DNA of 14,604 bases from SICV01 sp038045265 (GTDB lineage Archaea > Nanobdellota > Nanobdellia > Pacearchaeales > GW2011-AR1). Both the position numbers and the translations under genes were made by a program. Where the stretch lies: contig JBBSYL010000011.1 of NCBI GenBank assembly GCA_038045265.1, forward strand, positions 1-14,604, given 5' to 3'. A model generated the notes under the pieces. The model was not told the DNA's origin. It ran no database searches and saw only the letters and a list, made by a program, of their open reading frames with translations. Of the stretch, positions 12,594 through 14,604 are shown one piece after another. The number at the start of each line of letters is the position of its first letter. Position 1 is the stretch's first letter.

Positions 12594-12635
12594 AGCATAA
12601 ATGATAATATTTATATACTATACATAATTTATGCT
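12594..12635. promoter_or_regulatory. Inverted repeat centred on the TATA box of the Lrp-type gene
   Basis: AGCATAAAT (12594-12602) and its exact reverse complement ATTTATGCT (12627-12635) are separated by 24 bases. Their centre is 12614.5, in the middle of the TATA-like TTATATAC (12611-12618), which ends 23 bases before the regulator's ATG. Arm centres are 33 bases, about three helical turns, apart, so a dimeric or tandem-domain regulator could bind both on one face and block TBP. Autoregulation is inference, but common in Lrp-family genes. Confidence 0.5.
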
Positions 12636-12641
12636 AATATA

Positions 12642-13622
12642 ATGGAAATAAATAAAATTAAATTGGATAAAGCTGATAGAGTAATACTTGCAGAACTGGA
12701 TAAAAATTGTAGGATTCCTTCTACTATTTTAGCAAGAAAGGCGAATAAATCTAGACAGGCAGTAGATTATAGAATAAATCAATTAGTTAAACAAGGCATT
12801 ATTACAGGATTTCAAACTTCTTTTAATCCCCATAAAATGAAGTATAAGCTCTATAAAATATATCTTAAGTTAAGAAATGTGCCTTCAGAAAAAATAAGAT
12901 TATTTAATTATTTGAAATCTTCTGGTAAAGTATATTGGATGGGTGAATGTTCTGGAAATTGGGATTTAATTTTCGGAGTATTTGCTAAAAACGATTATGC
13001 TTTTTTTGAATTGAAAAATGAATTAATATCGAAATTTAATGATATAATTATTGAAGAAGACGCACAAATATTACTTGATGTTAAACAATATCCTAAAGGG
13101 TATTTTACAAATCAAATTGGAGAACCAGTTATGTTTGGTGGAGAGATTGAAAGTAATGAAATGGATAAATTAGATTATGCTATTCTAGGAGAAATAGTCA
13201 ATAATGGTAGAATCTCCATTGTAGATTTAGCTCATAAAATGCATTCAACGGAGATTATTGTAAGAGGAAGAATGAAAAAGATGGAAAATGAAGGCATTAT
13301 TATACAATATAGAATAGGTATTGACTTAAATAAATTAGGTTTAGAATTATATAAAGCAATAATTCGTTTAGATAAATACAGCAAAGAAGATGAAAAAAGA
13401 TTGCTCAATTATTTTTCAAGACTACCCAATACTCACTATTATATTAGAAATATCTGGACTATTGAACCAGAAATTGTTGTAAGTAGTTATCAAGAATATT
13501 ATAAAATAATAGAAGATTTGAAAAAGGAATTTCCTTATGTTATTAGAACAGTTGAATCTGTTTTGATGATAACTGATGAATGGACTCCGGGATTTAAGAG
13601 TTTATTGAGCTTATCTAACTAA
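12642..13622 (+). CDS. Tandem Lrp/AsnC-family transcription regulator
   Basis: A 326-residue protein made of two Lrp/AsnC modules in a row. Module one has a winged helix at residues 8-60 (LDKADRVILAELDKNCRIPS, then SRQAVDYRINQLVKQGIITGF) and a RAM-like alpha/beta domain at about 68-150, including WMGECSGNWDLIFGVFA. Module two repeats this: winged helix at 173-225 (MDKLDYAILGEIVNNGRISI, then IVRGRMKKMENEGIIIQYRI) and a second RAM-like domain at 232-312. Canonical Lrp is about 150 residues with one module, so this is a pre-formed dimer-like fusion. The ATG at 12642 lies 23 bases after a TATA box, so the mRNA is probably leaderless; an upstream open frame to 12504 covers the divergent promoter and is rejected. 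It faces the radical SAM gene, its likely target. It ends overlapping the convergent zinc-ribbon gene by four bases. Confidence 0.85.
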   Translation: MEINKIKLDKADRVILAELDKNCRIPSTILARKANKSRQAVDYRINQLVKQGIITGFQTSFNPHKMKYKLYKIYLKLRNVPSEKIRLFNYLKSSGKVYWMGECSGNWDLIFGVFAKNDYAFFELKNELISKFNDIIIEEDAQILLDVKQYPKGYFTNQIGEPVMFGGEIESNEMDKLDYAILGEIVNNGRISIVDLAHKMHSTEIIVRGRMKKMENEGIIIQYRIGIDLNKLGLELYKAIIRLDKYSKEDEKRLLNYFSRLPNTHYYIRNIWTIEPEIVVSSYQEYYKIIEDLKKEFPYVIRTVESVLMITDEWTPGFKSLLSLSN

Positions 13623-13777
13623 TCTTCATCCTTAAAATCTTCGAACTTGACTTTCCACTGATTATCCCACATCTTTTTTCTCTTCTTTGAACAGGTTTCG
13701 CAGTATTTTCTCACGAATCTTGCTCTTGGGTTTAATGTAAATTCTTTCTTGCATTCAAGACATTTTTTTGTCGCCAT
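13619..13777 (-). CDS. Small zinc-ribbon protein
   Basis: A 52-residue protein with two CxxC pairs, CLECKKEF (Cys6, Cys9) and CETCSKKRKK (Cys26, Cys29), separated by a basic segment RARFVRK. The motif order fits a treble-clef or zinc-ribbon fold. The C-terminal half is basic and then acidic (KFEDFKDED). Proteins of this kind are frequent in DPANN genomes and are usually unassigned; DNA, RNA or ribosome contact is possible. I start at the ATG 13777 rather than the in-frame TTG at 13849, because the extra 24 residues have no zinc-ribbon content and overlap the promoter; a weak ATTTTTAA box on the minus strand (13801-13808) ends 23 bases upstream. Its TAG overlaps the convergent TAA of the Lrp-type gene. 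Confidence 0.7.
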   Translation of the reverse strand: MATKKCLECKKEFTLNPRARFVRKYCETCSKKRKKMWDNQWKVKFEDFKDED

Positions 13778-13845
13778 TTTATATACTATACAAAGTAGAG
13801 TTAAAAATGTTATGTTTAGGAAATTGAAAGTTTGCGTAGATTGAT

Positions 13846-14298
13846 TCAATATCTCCAGACATAACCGCCAGTTCTTTGTGAATGCATTGGTGCATAATAA
13901 TAGGAATCATAGTATCTTTCATCATAATTTGTGTCGCCATACATTCTATATCTTGGATAGTCTACCTGTTGATAGGCTATTTTATCTCCCCATCTATCGT
14001 ATGCATAACCGTTATGGTAATCATTGTAGTAATATCTGTCTCCTGAGGTGGACGAATATGTTCTGTATTTTGTGTTTGCGTAATATGGATTGTTGTTATC
14101 TGTAGCTATTCTCTCAGAATATCTTGTAGTTACCTTTTCATATCCCCAAGGATAATAATTGTAAGAAGTTGCTGATTTAGAATATAATGATTTTTCAGTT
14201 GAAGTGGAGTACGAATCTGAATGATACGCAGATACTGGAATGACAAAAAGTAGAGCAACAATAAGTGCTAAGCTTATAAAACTCATTAACTTTTTCAT
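13846..14298 (-). CDS. Secreted tyrosine-rich protein
   Basis: A 150-residue protein with a clear signal peptide: MKKLM, then the hydrophobic SFISLALIVALLFVIPVSA, with likely cleavage after Ala24. The mature part is extraordinary in composition: 30 tyrosines in about 126 residues, many as YY or YYY clusters (NYYPWGY, DRYYYNDY, ERYYDSYYYAP), with Ser, Asp, Asn, Arg and Gly, very few hydrophobic residues and no cysteine. There is no anchor or sorting signal. It could be a surface or extracellular matrix protein, or an adhesive that relies on aromatic stacking; no family is recognised. TTTTAAAT read on the minus strand (14321-14328) ends 22 bases before the ATG, so the mRNA is probably leaderless. 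Confidence 0.75.
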   Translation of the reverse strand: MKKLMSFISLALIVALLFVIPVSAYHSDSYSTSTEKSLYSKSATSYNYYPWGYEKVTTRYSERIATDNNNPYYANTKYRTYSSTSGDRYYYNDYHNGYAYDRWGDKIAYQQVDYPRYRMYGDTNYDERYYDSYYYAPMHSQRTGGYVWRY

Positions 14299-14363
14299 GT
14301 TTATCCAATCAGTTTGTGCTATTTAAAAGTTATTTTTGTTTTTCACTTTTGGGAGTAGTGAAA

Positions 14364-14450
14364 ATGGAAGGGTATATGAGATTTTGAAACAATGCCGAGA
14401 GATGCTTGTTTAGACAGATAGCTGAGGAAATAGAGAAAGTGTTGGGATAA
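14364..14450 (+). other. Short open stretch with one TGA, possible gene remnant
   Basis: An ATG at 14364 opens seven codons (MEGYMRF), a TGA at 14385-14387, and then 20 more in-frame sense codons ending EEIEKVLG before TAA. The second part reads like the amphipathic C-terminal helix of a protein. A hairpin TTTTTCAC/GTGAAAA (14339-14364) precedes it. It may be a relic or chance. The rest of 14299-14532 holds only the two flanking promoters. Confidence 0.25.
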
Positions 14451-14501
14451 AATTAATATTCAAAACAAAGTTTAACAAAGTAAGGTATGCTACGCATAAG
14501 G

Positions 14502-14509
14502 TTTAAAAA
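14502..14509 (+). promoter_or_regulatory. TATA box of tRNA-Asp
   Basis: TTTAAAAA ends 23 bases before the first base of the tRNA, so transcription would start within a base or two of the mature 5' end. Confidence 0.55.
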
Positions 14510-14532
14510 GTAATTTCTATAAACCTAACCGT

Positions 14533-14604
14533 GCCTACATCGTATAATGGCTAGTACACATCCCTGTCGCGGATGAGATCCGGGTCCGATTCCCGGTGTG
14601 GGCG
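14533..14604 (+). tRNA. tRNA-Asp (anticodon GTC)
   Basis: A complete 72-base class I cloverleaf: acceptor GCCTACA with TGTGGGC (one T-G wobble), D stem GTAT/GTAC, anticodon stem CATCC/GGATG around the loop CTGTCGC with anticodon GTC, variable loop AGAT, T stem CCGGG/CCCGG around TCCGATT, and discriminator G, as is usual for tRNA-Asp. The T loop has C instead of T at position 55, where pseudouridine is normally found, a mild oddity. The gene ends on the last base of the window and no intron is present. Confidence 0.92.

Noticed and set aside
12504..12641. A 46-codon upstream extension of the Lrp-type regulator.
   Set aside because: It covers the divergent promoter and the 5' end of the radical SAM gene, is hydrophobic and unlike the family; the TATA box points to the ATG at 12642.
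13778..13792. The 15-base TTTATATACTATACA shared with the Lrp-type promoter (12610-12624).
   Set aside because: It is AT-rich enough to occur by chance in a window of this size, and here its orientation does not fit a promoter for any gene.
13778..13849. A 24-residue extension of the zinc-ribbon protein from a TTG start.
   Set aside because: No ribosome site and no similarity; the ATG at 13777 gives the natural zinc-ribbon start.

Overview
The window looks like a piece of a low-GC archaeal chromosome, most likely a DPANN-type lineage (Pacearchaeota/Woesearchaeota-like; this placement is inference). Archaeal markers are the stand-alone Kae1 protein, ribosomal proteins L7Ae, S28e and L24e in one cluster, a tandem Lrp/AsnC regulator, and TATA-type boxes ending 20-24 bases before many start codons, which implies leaderless mRNAs. 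Shine-Dalgarno sites appear mainly before genes with a leader or inside operons. The bacterial-type DNA gyrase is also known from many archaea of this kind.

Layout. 1-823: a RelE/ParE-like toxin-antitoxin pair fused into an operon with a DUF167 gene. 725-1381 (minus): a half-size, six-helix MFS-like membrane protein whose 3' end lies antisense to DUF167. 1469-2102: a second DUF167-like protein and a small HELMH metallopeptidase. 2141-3098: a YunG-like protein, a DUF192 protein and a 41-residue basic protein. 3198-4175: Kae1 of the KEOPS tRNA-modifying complex. 4273-5151: the L7Ae-S28e-L24e cluster. 5163-5879 (minus): an alpha/beta hydrolase whose frame is cut by one TAA codon close to where the catalytic His is expected. 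6129-11208: gyrB and gyrA, separated by a class II-like tRNA gene of odd anticodon (with a decayed partial copy before it) and csaA. 11209-13622: a radical SAM/SPASM-like protein of unknown role, divergent from a double Lrp-type regulator. 13619-14298 (minus): a small zinc-ribbon protein and a secreted, extremely tyrosine-rich protein. 14533-14604: tRNA-Asp(GTC), ending on the last base.

How it works together. Most of the window is information processing: translation (L7Ae, S28e, L24e, tRNAs, Kae1, CsaA) and DNA topology (gyrase). The least explained parts are the gyrB-gyrA spacer (a perfect 20-bp palindrome over the gyrB stop codon, a tRNA-like gene and its decayed copy), the twin hairpins in the gyrB leader, the broken hydrolase, and the radical SAM/Lrp pair with an inverted repeat centred on the regulator's TATA box. 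I saw no CRISPR array, insertion sequence or phage gene. All family calls come from reading the protein sequences; no database search was run.
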